Source: an uncultured Candidatus Saccharibacteria bacterium
GTDB taxonomy: Bacteria > Patescibacteriota > Saccharimonadia > Saccharimonadales > Saccharimonadaceae
Assembly: GCA_938043965.1 (NCBI GenBank)
Contig: CALIQQ010000011.1
Span: 1 to 59,847 of the forward strand
DNA length: 59,847 bases
Direction of reading: 5' to 3'
Positions 47,765 to 56,390 of this stretch are shown here, piece after piece. The notes below the pieces were generated by a model. That model worked only from the letters and a program-made list of their open reading frames with translations. It was not told the origin of the DNA and did no database searches. The translations under genes were made by a program, and so were the position numbers. Each line of letters starts with the position of its first letter. The stretch's first letter is position 1.

Positions 47765-49021
47765 ATGAATGAAGCTCTCAGCGCGAAATTAAAAACTCTG
47801 CCGAGCTCGCCTGGCGTTTATTTTCATAAAAATGCTGACGGCGAGATTATTTATGTTGGCAAGGCAGCTGTTTTAAAAAATCGAGTTCGTCAGTACTTCC
47901 AGCATTCCGAAAAAGACCCTAAGACCGCGGCCTTAGTGCGCGAAATTGCGATGACTGATTGGATTGTAGTTGATACTGAGATGGACGCACTATTTTTAGA
48001 GTCGGAGATGATCAAGCGGTATTTACCAAAATGGAACATCTTATTGCGCGACGATAAAACTGTCTCTTATGTTCGAATTGATCTGAAATCCGAGGTACCA
48101 TACGTCACCTTGACCCGTAATCCCGAAGGTGATGATGCGGAGTACATTGGTCCATTTTATGCCAAGCGCACTGTAGCGGATGCTCTCAGAATTTTGCGTA
48201 AAGTTTTTCCGTACTATATTAAGCCGTACGACGGTAAAAAAACTTTAGACACCGACCTGGGTCTAACCCCTGGCATTGAAGTCGGTAAATCCACTCCAGT
48301 AGCTTATAAAAAGCAGCTTAAAAATCTCATTCGCTATCTAAATGGAGAGCGTAAAGCGCTACTTAGGGACCTTGAAGTTCAAATGAAAGCTTCCGCTAAG
48401 GCAGGAGATTACGAAGAGGCGGCTTTGCTCCGTAATCAATTATTTGGCCTACAAGATTTGAGAAAGAAAATCGTCTTTTCCAACAAAGAGTTTATGGATA
48501 TTTCGAGCGACCAGGCTCTCAATCAACTTAAAGATTTGCTTGGGCTGGAACGGCCGCCAAAACGCATTGAGGGTTACGATATTTCACACCAATCTGGTGA
48601 AAATGTCGTTGGCTCAATGGTGGTCTTCATCAACGGCGTAAGTGATCGCGCTGAGTATCGTAAATTTAAATTACATCATCAGAAAAATGACGATACGAAT
48701 AATTTGCGAGAGATTATCGAGCGCCGTCTAAAACATGAAAAATGGGAATATCCCGATCTAATTATTTTGGATGGTGGCGAAGGTCAACTTAACGCAGTCA
48801 AAGATTTGCTAGCTGAAGCTAAAATTCCCGTGATTGGCCGCAATAAATCCGGCGACCATACTCGCAATGCTGCAGTAGTAGTCGTAGTTCCGGACCAAGG
48901 TAGCTTTGAAATTAATCCAAATTCACACATGGCTAAGCTTATTGCTCGCATTGATGAAGAGGCGCATCGTTTTGCTATCACTTACCATCGTTTATTAAAA
49001 CGCAAAAATATGCTAAAATAA
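47765..49021 (+). CDS. uvrC: Excinuclease subunit UvrC, C-terminally truncated, 418 aa
   Basis: Makes both incisions in nucleotide excision repair. GIY-YIG nuclease (about 15-95, PGVYFHKNADGEIIYVGKA), UvrB-binding UVR helices (about 200-235), and the RNase H-like second nuclease (YDISHQSGENVVGSMVVFING; IILDGGEGQLNAV). It stops right after EEAHRFAITYHR, so the C-terminal HhH2 domain of standard UvrC (about 600 aa) is missing. -10 TATAAT (47752-47757) is seven nt before ATG 47765, so the longer in-frame ORF upstream is rejected. Confidence 0.93.
   Translation: MNEALSAKLKTLPSSPGVYFHKNADGEIIYVGKAAVLKNRVRQYFQHSEKDPKTAALVREIAMTDWIVVDTEMDALFLESEMIKRYLPKWNILLRDDKTVSYVRIDLKSEVPYVTLTRNPEGDDAEYIGPFYAKRTVADALRILRKVFPYYIKPYDGKKTLDTDLGLTPGIEVGKSTPVAYKKQLKNLIRYLNGERKALLRDLEVQMKASAKAGDYEEAALLRNQLFGLQDLRKKIVFSNKEFMDISSDQALNQLKDLLGLERPPKRIEGYDISHQSGENVVGSMVVFINGVSDRAEYRKFKLHHQKNDDTNNLREIIERRLKHEKWEYPDLIILDGGEGQLNAVKDLLAEAKIPVIGRNKSGDHTRNAAVVVVVPDQGSFEINPNSHMAKLIARIDEEAHRFAITYHRLLKRKNMLK
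49014..49019 (+). promoter_or_regulatory. Leaderless promoter inside the 3' end of uvrC
   Basis: TGC-TAAAAT, seven nt before ATG 49027, overlapping the uvrC stop. Confidence 0.65.
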
Positions 49022-49026
49022 TCTTT

Positions 49027-49398
49027 ATGATTAGAAAACAACTTAGTTTATTTATTTTTCGCTGGCTGATCTCTGGAGTCGGGATGTGGCTAGTCATTAA
49101 TCTTTTTGGCTCAATTGACGCTGGGGTTACGCACGGTTTTTGGCTTTATGCTACCGCCGGCCTTGTTTTTTCCTTAGTAAACAGCATTGTGCGCCCACTC
49201 ACTACCTTACTTAGTCTCCCGTTAATTATCTTGAGTATGGGAATTTTTGCGCTTATGATTAACATTGCTATGATGGTGTTAACTATTTATATTTTACCTG
49301 GTGTTCATATCGATTTCTGGGGTGCTGTGCTTGGTACTATTACAATGTCACTACTCAACAGCCTAGTAAACTTTATGGTTCCAACTAGACATTCTTAG
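49027..49398 (+). CDS. Phage-holin-family 4-TM membrane protein (PF04020-like)
   Basis: A 123-aa protein of four membrane segments with VNSIVRPLTTLLSLPLIILSMGIFALMIN broken by the usual Pro turn, typical of the widespread bacterial 4-TM family named after holins. It is a chromosomal household gene, not part of the prophage; function unclear. Confidence 0.85.
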   Translation: MIRKQLSLFIFRWLISGVGMWLVINLFGSIDAGVTHGFWLYATAGLVFSLVNSIVRPLTTLLSLPLIILSMGIFALMINIAMMVLTIYILPGVHIDFWGAVLGTITMSLLNSLVNFMVPTRHS

Positions 49399-49420
49399 AA
49401 AAGTCCAGTATAATTGATAT

Positions 49421-49648
49421 ATGAATTTGGGAAACATTTTAGAAACAGTCACCTTAATTTCCGCCGTTTTGAGTACGCTTCTAATTCTATTACAGCAGCG
49501 TGGAGCATCGCTTGGCGCAGGTTTCGGTGCTAGTGGTGAATTATATACAACTCGTCGAGGTCTAGATAAATCATTATTTAATGCCACCATCTTTTTCGTC
49601 GTGCTATTTGTTCTATCTATTTTAGGCCTCCTCTTAATCCCGGGGTAA
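49421..49648 (+). CDS. secG: Preprotein translocase subunit SecG
   Basis: A 75-aa two-span protein assisting SecYE. Family features: N-terminal span, ILLQQRGASLGAGFGASGELYTTRRGLDK loop (split by the turn), C-terminal span. -10 TATAAT (49409-49414) ends six nt before the ATG, a leaderless start. Confidence 0.9.
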   Translation: MNLGNILETVTLISAVLSTLLILLQQRGASLGAGFGASGELYTTRRGLDKSLFNATIFFVVLFVLSILGLLLIPG

Positions 49649-49651
49649 AAA

Positions 49652-51388
49652 ATGAGCCGAAAATTAAGTAGTGGGCAAAAAATCGCAAGAAAGTTTACGC
49701 GTCTATCAAAAAAAGCAAGCGTAGCTACGCTTGAACACGTTGAGGAAAACCTCGTTGACCGTCTTTCACATATTCGTCGTGTCCGTTTGCTGATTCTTGA
49801 GTGGGCGCTCCTCGTCGCAGCCATTATTTTCTTAAGTATTACGCAAGCCTACTGGTACACCGATTCGTACTCGGTTAACGCTTATCGCTCTGGTGGCACT
49901 TACACTGAAGCTACTATGGGCGAGGTAAAAACGTTAAACCCACTTTTTGCTTCAACTAGCTCTGAGAAAACACTCTCAAAGCTACTTTTCTCCAGTCTTT
50001 CCACCTATGACTATGCCGGACATGCAGGCTATGATTTAGCTGAAAGTATTCAATCTGATGAAACGGGTAAGATTTGGACGGTTAAGCTCCGTAGCGGTCT
50101 TAAATGGTCTGATGGTAATCCTCTCACTAACGACGATGTAATTTTTACGGCCAGTCTGATTAAAAATCCGCTCGTCAACTCAAACTACAGCTCTAATTTG
50201 CGTGGCGTTACGGTTAAAGAAGATGAAAATAAGAATTTAATTTTTACGCTTTCTGGTGCTAGTGCTTATTTTAAGAGCGCACTGGATTTCCCGATCTTAC
50301 CAAAGCATATCCTCGGCAGTGTCTCGCCGGAACTCTTGCTTGAACACACTTTTTCTAATAAACCAGTCGGCTCCGGTGCATTCACCTATAATCATACTCA
50401 AACCATTGGCACTACTGGTGAAAAAATCGTCTACCTCCAGGCTAACCAAAATTATTATAAGGGTGCTCCGCTCATGAATAGCTTTGTTGTTCATGCCTTT
50501 GTCAATAAAACTGATATTGTAAATGCACTTAATAACGGGACCGTCACTGCTTCGGGTGAGCTAGATGGTGACTACCTTAATAAGGTTGACAAGGTAAATT
50601 TGAATGAAAAACAGACTTTAATTAACTACGGGGTCTTTGCCTTCTTGAATACTGACCGCCTGTCTAACCGCGAACTGCGTCAAGCTATTCGACAGGGAAT
50701 TGACCTAAGCAAGATTCGTGCGGATCTAAATGGGGCTACAGCGCTAGATTATCCAATTCTTGATACTCAAATCAGCCTCACATATCCTGAATTGCCATCT
50801 TACGACCGTACCGCAGCTAAAAATACCATAAAGACGTTCTTAGATCAACATGCTGATTTTGCTAAAACTGGTCTAACGATTGCAACCTTGAACTCTGGTT
50901 CGCTTCCGAAAATTACCGAAAAGATTGCTAGCGAATTACGTGAACTTGGGCTAAAAATTGAGATTTCAGTTTATGATCCAGGTCAGGATTTCGTGCTTAA
51001 TACGCTGGCCCCAAGAAGCTATGATATCTTAATCTATGAGATTGGTTTAGGCGCAGATCCTGATGTCTTCGCTTATTATCACTCCTCGAACGCCACCCAA
51101 AATGGCCATAACCTCAGCAACTATAAGAATGCAGTCGTTTCGGACTTAATCCTTTCAGCCCGTAGCACCATGAATCAAGAGTTAAGAGCAAAAAAATACG
51201 AACGCTTTCTAAATCATTTCGTCAATGACGTTCCATCTATTGGTATCTATCGCTCTAGTATAAATTATTTTACAAGTAAAAATGTCCGCTCTTACTCGCA
51301 AGAAAACCGACTCGTGGCACCAGCTGATCGTTTTCAAGATGTTTATCGCTGGGGAATTGAGAGAACCACTAAAAATCGTACCCCTTAA
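49652..51388 (+). CDS. Peptide ABC transporter substrate-binding protein (SBP_bac_5)
   Basis: A 578-aa extracytoplasmic binding protein anchored by an N-terminal membrane span (about 46-66) instead of a lipobox. Family 5 features: GEVKTLNPLFASTSSEKTLSKLLFSSL, AESIQSDETGKIWTVKLRSGLKWSDGNPLTNDDVIFT split as in OppA-type proteins, and FLNTDRLSNRELRQAIRQGID. It likely captures peptides for a host-dependent cell. It starts four nt after secG. Confidence 0.92.
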   Translation: MSRKLSSGQKIARKFTRLSKKASVATLEHVEENLVDRLSHIRRVRLLILEWALLVAAIIFLSITQAYWYTDSYSVNAYRSGGTYTEATMGEVKTLNPLFASTSSEKTLSKLLFSSLSTYDYAGHAGYDLAESIQSDETGKIWTVKLRSGLKWSDGNPLTNDDVIFTASLIKNPLVNSNYSSNLRGVTVKEDENKNLIFTLSGASAYFKSALDFPILPKHILGSVSPELLLEHTFSNKPVGSGAFTYNHTQTIGTTGEKIVYLQANQNYYKGAPLMNSFVVHAFVNKTDIVNALNNGTVTASGELDGDYLNKVDKVNLNEKQTLINYGVFAFLNTDRLSNRELRQAIRQGIDLSKIRADLNGATALDYPILDTQISLTYPELPSYDRTAAKNTIKTFLDQHADFAKTGLTIATLNSGSLPKITEKIASELRELGLKIEISVYDPGQDFVLNTLAPRSYDILIYEIGLGADPDVFAYYHSSNATQNGHNLSNYKNAVVSDLILSARSTMNQELRAKKYERFLNHFVNDVPSIGIYRSSINYFTSKNVRSYSQENRLVAPADRFQDVYRWGIERTTKNRTP

Positions 51389-51463
51389 AGCTCAGCAAAA
51401 ACACAATTAAAAGTCTGTGGAAAAGTCACATATTTTTTTCATAAAAATTTAACAAAAATCCTA

Positions 51464-51491
51464 TTGACTTTAAAATACTTACGGCTATAAT
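51464..51491 (+). promoter_or_regulatory. Promoter with both boxes
   Basis: TTGACT (51464-51469), 16-bp spacer, extended -10 TATAAT (51486-51491). About 70 nt of leader before ATG 51569. Confidence 0.75.
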
Positions 51492-51568
51492 TGAAAGTAG
51501 CTTAGGTCATATACACAAAGCAAAAACATTAAACAAAAGTAAAAACTAAAACAAAAAGGACTACTACT

Positions 51569-52165
51569 ATGACAAAATCAACAAAAATTATTGCTGCTCT
51601 TGGCGTTGCAACTGGTTTAGGTATCGCAGCACTTCCAATGGGTTCTATCTTTGCAGATACGCTTCTCCCACTAAACTACACTGGTGCTCAAACTAGCGCA
51701 GAGGTCAAAGTTAAATTGAAAGTTAGCGAAGCAATCGCAATCGCAACTAACAAAACTGTCTGTGGTGACGATGTGACTATGGTAGTTAAATCAAACGGTT
51801 CCTGTAAGCACTTGATCGCCGGTGGTACAAACTCAAAGAACGGTTTCACTATCTCGGTTAAAGATAAAGATACTGTTCTTGATCTCGTGAACACTAACGG
51901 TTCTACTGCTGCTACTGCAAAAATCGCAGCTCACGACGGTGACGTTAACGCAACTGCTGGTACTTATGGTTGGAGCATTAAAGGTGGCGACCAAGATTTC
52001 CAGAACGCAAAAGCTATCAAAGCTACCGCACAATCTGTTCTAAAGACTACTGCTGCAGCTGATAAAGAAACCGAAATGACTTACAACTTCGCAACTCTTC
52101 CAAACCAGGAAGTTGGTACCTACGAAGACACGATTGTCTACACAATCGCAGCTAATAACGACTAA
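51569..52165 (+). CDS. Small secreted protein with signal peptide, 198 aa
   Basis: Signal peptide KIIAALGVATGLGIAALPMGSIFA, cleavage near residue 30, then a beta-rich domain (KVKLKVSEAIAIATNKTV, GFTISVKDKDTVLDLV, GTYEDTIVYTIAAN) with one Cys pair. The C-terminal strand resembles that of the beta domain of the glycine-rich protein at the window start (SGAYTNDLLYTMT). Strong promoter and terminator suggest an abundant surface protein, perhaps pilus- or S-layer-like; unproven. Confidence 0.75.
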   Translation: MTKSTKIIAALGVATGLGIAALPMGSIFADTLLPLNYTGAQTSAEVKVKLKVSEAIAIATNKTVCGDDVTMVVKSNGSCKHLIAGGTNSKNGFTISVKDKDTVLDLVNTNGSTAATAKIAAHDGDVNATAGTYGWSIKGGDQDFQNAKAIKATAQSVLKTTAAADKETEMTYNFATLPNQEVGTYEDTIVYTIAANND

Positions 52166-52193
52166 TAGTAAGTAGTAAAGCTTAAGTTTAATT

Positions 52194-52222
52194 AAAAAGA
52201 GCCCCGCAAGGGGTTCTTTTTA
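52194..52222 (+). terminator. Intrinsic terminator
   Basis: AAAGAGCCCC-gcaa-GGGGTTCTTTTT after the secreted protein gene. Confidence 0.9.
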
Positions 52223-52322
52223 GTGTTAACTTTATCTATTTAGCGCTAGTATTCTTGCGTAAAATACTAATGCTAAATTTTTTATTTGACAAAACTAGTA
52301 TTTTACTATAATATAATTGCAT

Positions 52323-52407
52323 GCACCTGTGGTGAAATTGGTATACACGCTACCTTGAGGTGGTAGTGCCTTCGGGTGTGCTAGTTCGAGTCTAGTCAGG
52401 TGCACCA
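52323..52407 (+). tRNA. tRNA-Leu(GAG)
   Basis: 85-nt class II tRNA: acceptor GCACCTG/CAGGTGC, anticodon stem CTACC/GGTAG with loop TTGAGGT (anticodon GAG), variable arm TGCCTTCGGGTG, T loop TTCGAGT, encoded CCA. Standard D loop with GG. Confidence 0.95.
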
Positions 52408-52445
52408 AAAACAATCTACTCCGGTAGATTTTTTAAATTTTCAAA

Positions 52446-52979
52446 TTAAATTTCTAATTTTTTCACCTCGCAATTTTTTGGCGCCCAGCTCATAAAATCC
52501 GTATTAGCGTCATAGCCAATCACTGTATAATAAAGCGCCTTTAAAAAGACTCCATGGCTCACCACTAAGATGTCCTGCTCTTCTGTTGCGCGTAATTTTG
52601 CTAAGACTTTTTCTGCTCGTGCGAGTAGCTCCTCCCAGGTTTCCGTATTGTCGTCGTAAGTATTGCCGAACCTAAAATCTTCGGCGTATGGTAAGTATTC
52701 CTGTTCCATTCCTTCCGTCTTGCCGAAGCATTTTTCGGTCAAAAGCTCTTCACGGATGATCGGCACCCGGTCCTCGCAAATAATTTGCGCCGTCTTCATC
52801 GCTCGCTTTAATGGGGAAGCATAGCAAACATCGATCTTAACGGATTTTAATTTATCTCGCAGTTCCATCGCTTGTTCAATGCCAGTCTCATTTAATTCAA
52901 TATCCGTTCGCCCTTGCCTTAGCTGCCTTACATTCCAGTCGGTCTGCCCGTGTCTAACGATATAAAGATTTTTGCCCAT
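52446..52979 (-). CDS. Histidine phosphatase family protein
   Basis: A 177-aa enzyme of the phosphoglycerate mutase/phosphatase superfamily. LYIVRHGQTDWNVRQLRQG carries the phospho-accepting His, YASPLKRAMKTAQI the second arginine, and VVSHGVFLKAL the second His. The short length suits a phosphatase rather than a mutase. Read away from the next gene. Confidence 0.9.
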   Translation of the reverse strand: MGKNLYIVRHGQTDWNVRQLRQGRTDIELNETGIEQAMELRDKLKSVKIDVCYASPLKRAMKTAQIICEDRVPIIREELLTEKCFGKTEGMEQEYLPYAEDFRFGNTYDDNTETWEELLARAEKVLAKLRATEEQDILVVSHGVFLKALYYTVIGYDANTDFMSWAPKNCEVKKLEI

Positions 52980-53108
52980 ACTTCTCCTGTATTTTTAATA
53001 ATGATACCACAAAAGTTTATAAATAGAGCGCATACTCGTTGTAAAAAATGTCTTCTTCTGTTAAAATAAGCATAAGTAATATAACAAGAAAAACGAGAAA
53101 ATTTTTTC

Positions 53109-54560
53109 ATGGAAGATAATAGCTTAACGCCTTCGCCAGCGCCAACTCCTAATCCGGGTACAAATATGCCAGAATTCGCTACTGCTCCAACCGTTAAGCC
53201 GGAACCAGTAGTAGCTTCGGCCATGCCGGATTTTGGCCTTCAGAAGCTGGCGGATACCATTAACCAGGTTCAATCCCAACATCAATCCCAGCCTGCTCAA
53301 CCACAATCCCAATCCCAATCTCAACCTCAACCCCAATCCCAGCCTGCTCAGCCTCAGCCGGGCACTCCAGCTCCAGCTGAAATGGACGCGGCCGTCAATA
53401 CGCAGCCTCAAACTGCAGAAAATTCTGATTCCGCCGACGATCTCTCGAATTTTTTTGGCTCCTTACCAACTCCAGCTTCTGGCGAAGTTGCAATTGCTCC
53501 GGAGCATCAGCCTAATTTTGATGGCATTTCGATTGACCCGTCCGTCAACCATTCTACCTCTTCCATAAATCAGTCAGAACCAACTAAAGCTCAGCCGGAA
53601 TATCTAACAAATCAGTCAGCCTCAGCCGCTGGTCAGCCTGAATCTAATTTAAGTTCATCCACTCCAACTATCGAACAGCTTGCAGCTGCACAAAACTTTC
53701 AATCTGCTGCAACCGGTCTCTCTGACACCGACTTTAATCAGGCGAAAAATATTGCAGCTAGTTCACTGGCGCCAAAAAAATCTAATTTAAAGCTCATTGC
53801 ACTAATTTCAATTGCCGCGCTCATTGTTGTTGGCGGTGTTGTGACGGCTATCCTCTTAATGAATCAGCCAAAACCAAAAATTAACAATCCGCCAACCGTT
53901 CCGGCTCAGACTGTAACAATTAACACATCTACCCCAGTAGCAGAGTTAACTAATTCGCTCGCTCTTGAATTCCTTGAGGCGACCGCCGTTTATGAAACCT
54001 ACTATCCTGAAAGCTATGCGGAGGAAAAAGTTGTTGATTTTCTCAATGATGCAAAAACTATCACCCTACTCTTTTCCTATGCTGATAAATCAGACGTAAT
54101 CTCAGATATTAAATCCACTCCAGCTATTGCAAATTTCAAAGATCGACTCACTAAAGATAATACTACGGTCGAAACTAAGGGTGACTACTCATTCGTAAAG
54201 ATCGACCAAACTGCGATTAAATGTGGTAAAAACTGCTTTGGTCTAGCACTTGATCGCTCAGCTGTCAATTTCTTTGCTGATCCAGCTGGCATCTTCCATA
54301 TCGTCTTCACGAAAAACTCAACCAAAGATTTGAAAGCGAATGCTCCGCTTGTTGCATCTGTCTTCTTGAATGGTAAAAAAGTCTATAGTACTGAACTGAA
54401 GGTTATCGACGGCATCACATACTATTATGTACATACTATTGAATATGCTGATACTGAAAAAACGAATGCAAGCCTAAAAACTTTCGTCTTTAACTTTGAT
54501 CCAACCACAAAAGAAATGCTCTATCGTCCAGATCTCGAAGCAAATCGCGCACTTATCTAA
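53109..54560 (+). CDS. Pro/Gln-rich single-span membrane protein, 483 aa
   Basis: Residues 1-225 are disordered and rich in Pro, Gln, Ser and Ala, with a tandem SQSQSQPQPQSQ tract. One membrane span (LIALISIAALIVVGGVVTAILLM, about 229-251) leads to an outer globular domain of about 230 residues with a Cys pair (KCGKNCF). No family identified. A promoter TTAAAAT lies about 45 nt upstream of the ATG. Confidence 0.7.
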   Translation: MEDNSLTPSPAPTPNPGTNMPEFATAPTVKPEPVVASAMPDFGLQKLADTINQVQSQHQSQPAQPQSQSQSQPQPQSQPAQPQPGTPAPAEMDAAVNTQPQTAENSDSADDLSNFFGSLPTPASGEVAIAPEHQPNFDGISIDPSVNHSTSSINQSEPTKAQPEYLTNQSASAAGQPESNLSSSTPTIEQLAAAQNFQSAATGLSDTDFNQAKNIAASSLAPKKSNLKLIALISIAALIVVGGVVTAILLMNQPKPKINNPPTVPAQTVTINTSTPVAELTNSLALEFLEATAVYETYYPESYAEEKVVDFLNDAKTITLLFSYADKSDVISDIKSTPAIANFKDRLTKDNTTVETKGDYSFVKIDQTAIKCGKNCFGLALDRSAVNFFADPAGIFHIVFTKNSTKDLKANAPLVASVFLNGKKVYSTELKVIDGITYYYVHTIEYADTEKTNASLKTFVFNFDPTTKEMLYRPDLEANRALI

Positions 54561-54585
54561 TCGGCGGTTATGCTATAATGTAAGT

Positions 54586-55071
54586 ATGCCAAATTTAGTT
54601 TTTGACGGACAGCGCGAGGGGGAAGTCGTTCAGTTCGTTTTTCGAAGACATCTGTTGACTGCAAAAAAAGGTTTTACCTTTCTTGTTATTATGTTTATTG
54701 TTGGTTTTTTGCCACTTTTGATTTGGCGTGGCAACCCTCAAATCTTCTGGTTCTTTATTGGCATGTTATTCGTCGGAATTGCTGGCTGCCTTTACTCCTA
54801 TCTCCTTTGGTATTTTTCGGTCTATATTGTCACCGATCAACGTATTCGCCAAATCTCGCAAAAAGGTTTTTTCAAAAAAACTGTAGTTGACCTCGGTCTT
54901 GATAAAATCCAGAGCATCTCCTATGGTGTTCCAGGTTTAATCGCCGGTATTTTTGGCTACGGCACAATTCTAATTCAAACAGGAGTTGGCGACCTCGTAA
55001 TTTCTGAGGTTAAGACTCCAGCTAAAATCTATGATAAATTGCAAAATGTGATGAAAGGAAGTGATAAATAA
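54586..55071 (+). CDS. Membrane PH-domain protein (bPH_2), 161 aa
   Basis: Two membrane segments (FTFLVIMFIVGFLPLLIW, FFIGMLFVGIAGCLYSYLLW) followed by the bacterial PH-like module (YIVTDQRIRQISQKGFF, VVDLGLDKIQSISY, FGYGTILIQTG). Extended -10 TATAAT (54574-54579) ends six nt before ATG 54586, so an upstream in-frame ATG at 54496 is rejected. Confidence 0.85.
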   Translation: MPNLVFDGQREGEVVQFVFRRHLLTAKKGFTFLVIMFIVGFLPLLIWRGNPQIFWFFIGMLFVGIAGCLYSYLLWYFSVYIVTDQRIRQISQKGFFKKTVVDLGLDKIQSISYGVPGLIAGIFGYGTILIQTGVGDLVISEVKTPAKIYDKLQNVMKGSDK

Positions 55072-56141
55072 TGAGACTTTTAAAAAGACACAATAAGACA
55101 GAAAAACAGACTGAACGCGAAAAGCTAGAGGCTCGTCGCGAGGAGGTCCTAGCGCGCGGTCGCAAGTTTAAATATCCGCTCCAATATGCGAAGCATAAAA
55201 TCGTGACTCTTACTATTATTATCTCGGCCCTAGCTTTACTTGCCGCCAACGGTGTCGTCTATTTATTACTATTTAAGTTTCAAAGCACCGGCGACCTAAT
55301 CTATCGCATTTCCCAGGTAATTCCTTATACTGTCGCTAAAGTTGACGGCACCAATGTTCGCTATTCCGACTACCTCTTACTTTATAAATCCTCCATCACG
55401 CCAATTGAAAAACAAGGCATGTCGAACGGCAATGAGGACTTTTCTGAAATGAAAAAATACTACAAACGTGAGGCTCTTACCACCGCCGAAAACTATACCT
55501 ACGCTATTAAATTAGCTAATGAGCTAAAATTAACGGTTTCAAATGATGAAATTAACCAGGCCGTTGCGCTTCACCGCAAAGCTGGTGGTGTCGATCGCAG
55601 CGAAGAAGCTTTTTCACGTATTTTGCGCGACAACTTCGATGTTTCTCTTGATGAATACCGTCGTATTATCTATCTTTCACTCCTATCCCAGAAGGTTTCT
55701 GAAAACATTGATGAACTAGCAAAGATTGTCTCAAATGAGGTTCAGGGATATTTGGATGAAGGAAAAACCCTTTCCGAAATTTCCACTCTCATGGGCGATA
55801 AAGTCATCTATGAAGAGACTGGTGGATTTGTTGATAGGATGAATATTGATGGTGGCCGTTCAACTATGGCTCTCACCCTTGAAAAAGGGAAGACTTCTCG
55901 TCGCTTTGTTTCTAACTCTGGCAACGGCTACTACTTTATTACATTGATTGATAAAACTGAATCGAGTGTTAATTATGTTTCATTGCATATTCCTTTCAGT
56001 GAATTGAAAACTCGCATCGAAAAAATTCGTAAAGAGGGGAAAGTGACGGAAAAAATTACACTTGAACAAAAACAAGACAGCTCAGTTCAACTTGATAAAA
56101 CTAACACTACCGACAAGACCCTGAAACCCAAAGCTCAATAA
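55071..56141 (+). CDS. SurA/PrsA-like membrane-anchored foldase, 356 aa
   Basis: Cytoplasmic basic N-terminus, one span (IVTLTIIISALALLAANGVVYLLLF, about 44-68), then a SurA-N-like helical domain (VDGTNVRYSDYLLLY, YAIKLANELKLTVSNDEINQ) and a C-terminal region shaped like a parvulin domain but lacking its catalytic residues. Likely a chaperone for exported proteins. Starts one nt before the PH gene ends. Confidence 0.8.
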   Translation: MRLLKRHNKTEKQTEREKLEARREEVLARGRKFKYPLQYAKHKIVTLTIIISALALLAANGVVYLLLFKFQSTGDLIYRISQVIPYTVAKVDGTNVRYSDYLLLYKSSITPIEKQGMSNGNEDFSEMKKYYKREALTTAENYTYAIKLANELKLTVSNDEINQAVALHRKAGGVDRSEEAFSRILRDNFDVSLDEYRRIIYLSLLSQKVSENIDELAKIVSNEVQGYLDEGKTLSEISTLMGDKVIYEETGGFVDRMNIDGGRSTMALTLEKGKTSRRFVSNSGNGYYFITLIDKTESSVNYVSLHIPFSELKTRIEKIRKEGKVTEKITLEQKQDSSVQLDKTNTTDKTLKPKAQ

Positions 56142-56222
56142 TAGTTGAGGCATCTAACAAAAAAATGAAGCCGAGTGATCGTAGATTTTTGAAGGCTAAA
56201 AAAGAGCCTACTGGCTCTAAAA

Positions 56223-56297
56223 TGGTGCGGGTATGGAGAGTCGGACTCCAGTCTCATCCTTGGGAAGGATGCATAATAGCCGTTATACGATACCCGC
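56223..56297 (-). tRNA. tRNA-Gly(CCC)
   Basis: 75 nt with encoded CCA. Acceptor GCGGGTA/TACCCGC, anticodon stem CATCC/GGATG with loop TTCCCAA (anticodon CCC), T loop TCCGACT. D loop has the usual GG, unlike the GCC isoacceptor at 5355. Confidence 0.93.
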
Positions 56298-56390
56298 GCT
56301 AAAATTATTATATCATAAAGAAGCCGAGTGTTAACTTATTTTTTGTGCCCATCGCCATTTGTGCACATACTATCTATTACTGACTTAAAA

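Noticed and set aside
49027..49398. Phage holin belonging to a second prophage
   Set aside because: The 4-TM family is a common chromosomal gene and sits among housekeeping genes.
53124..53411. Leu/Arg-rich minus-strand ORF opposite the Pro/Gln-rich gene
   Set aside because: Reverse complement of CAG/CCN-type codons; a compositional artefact.
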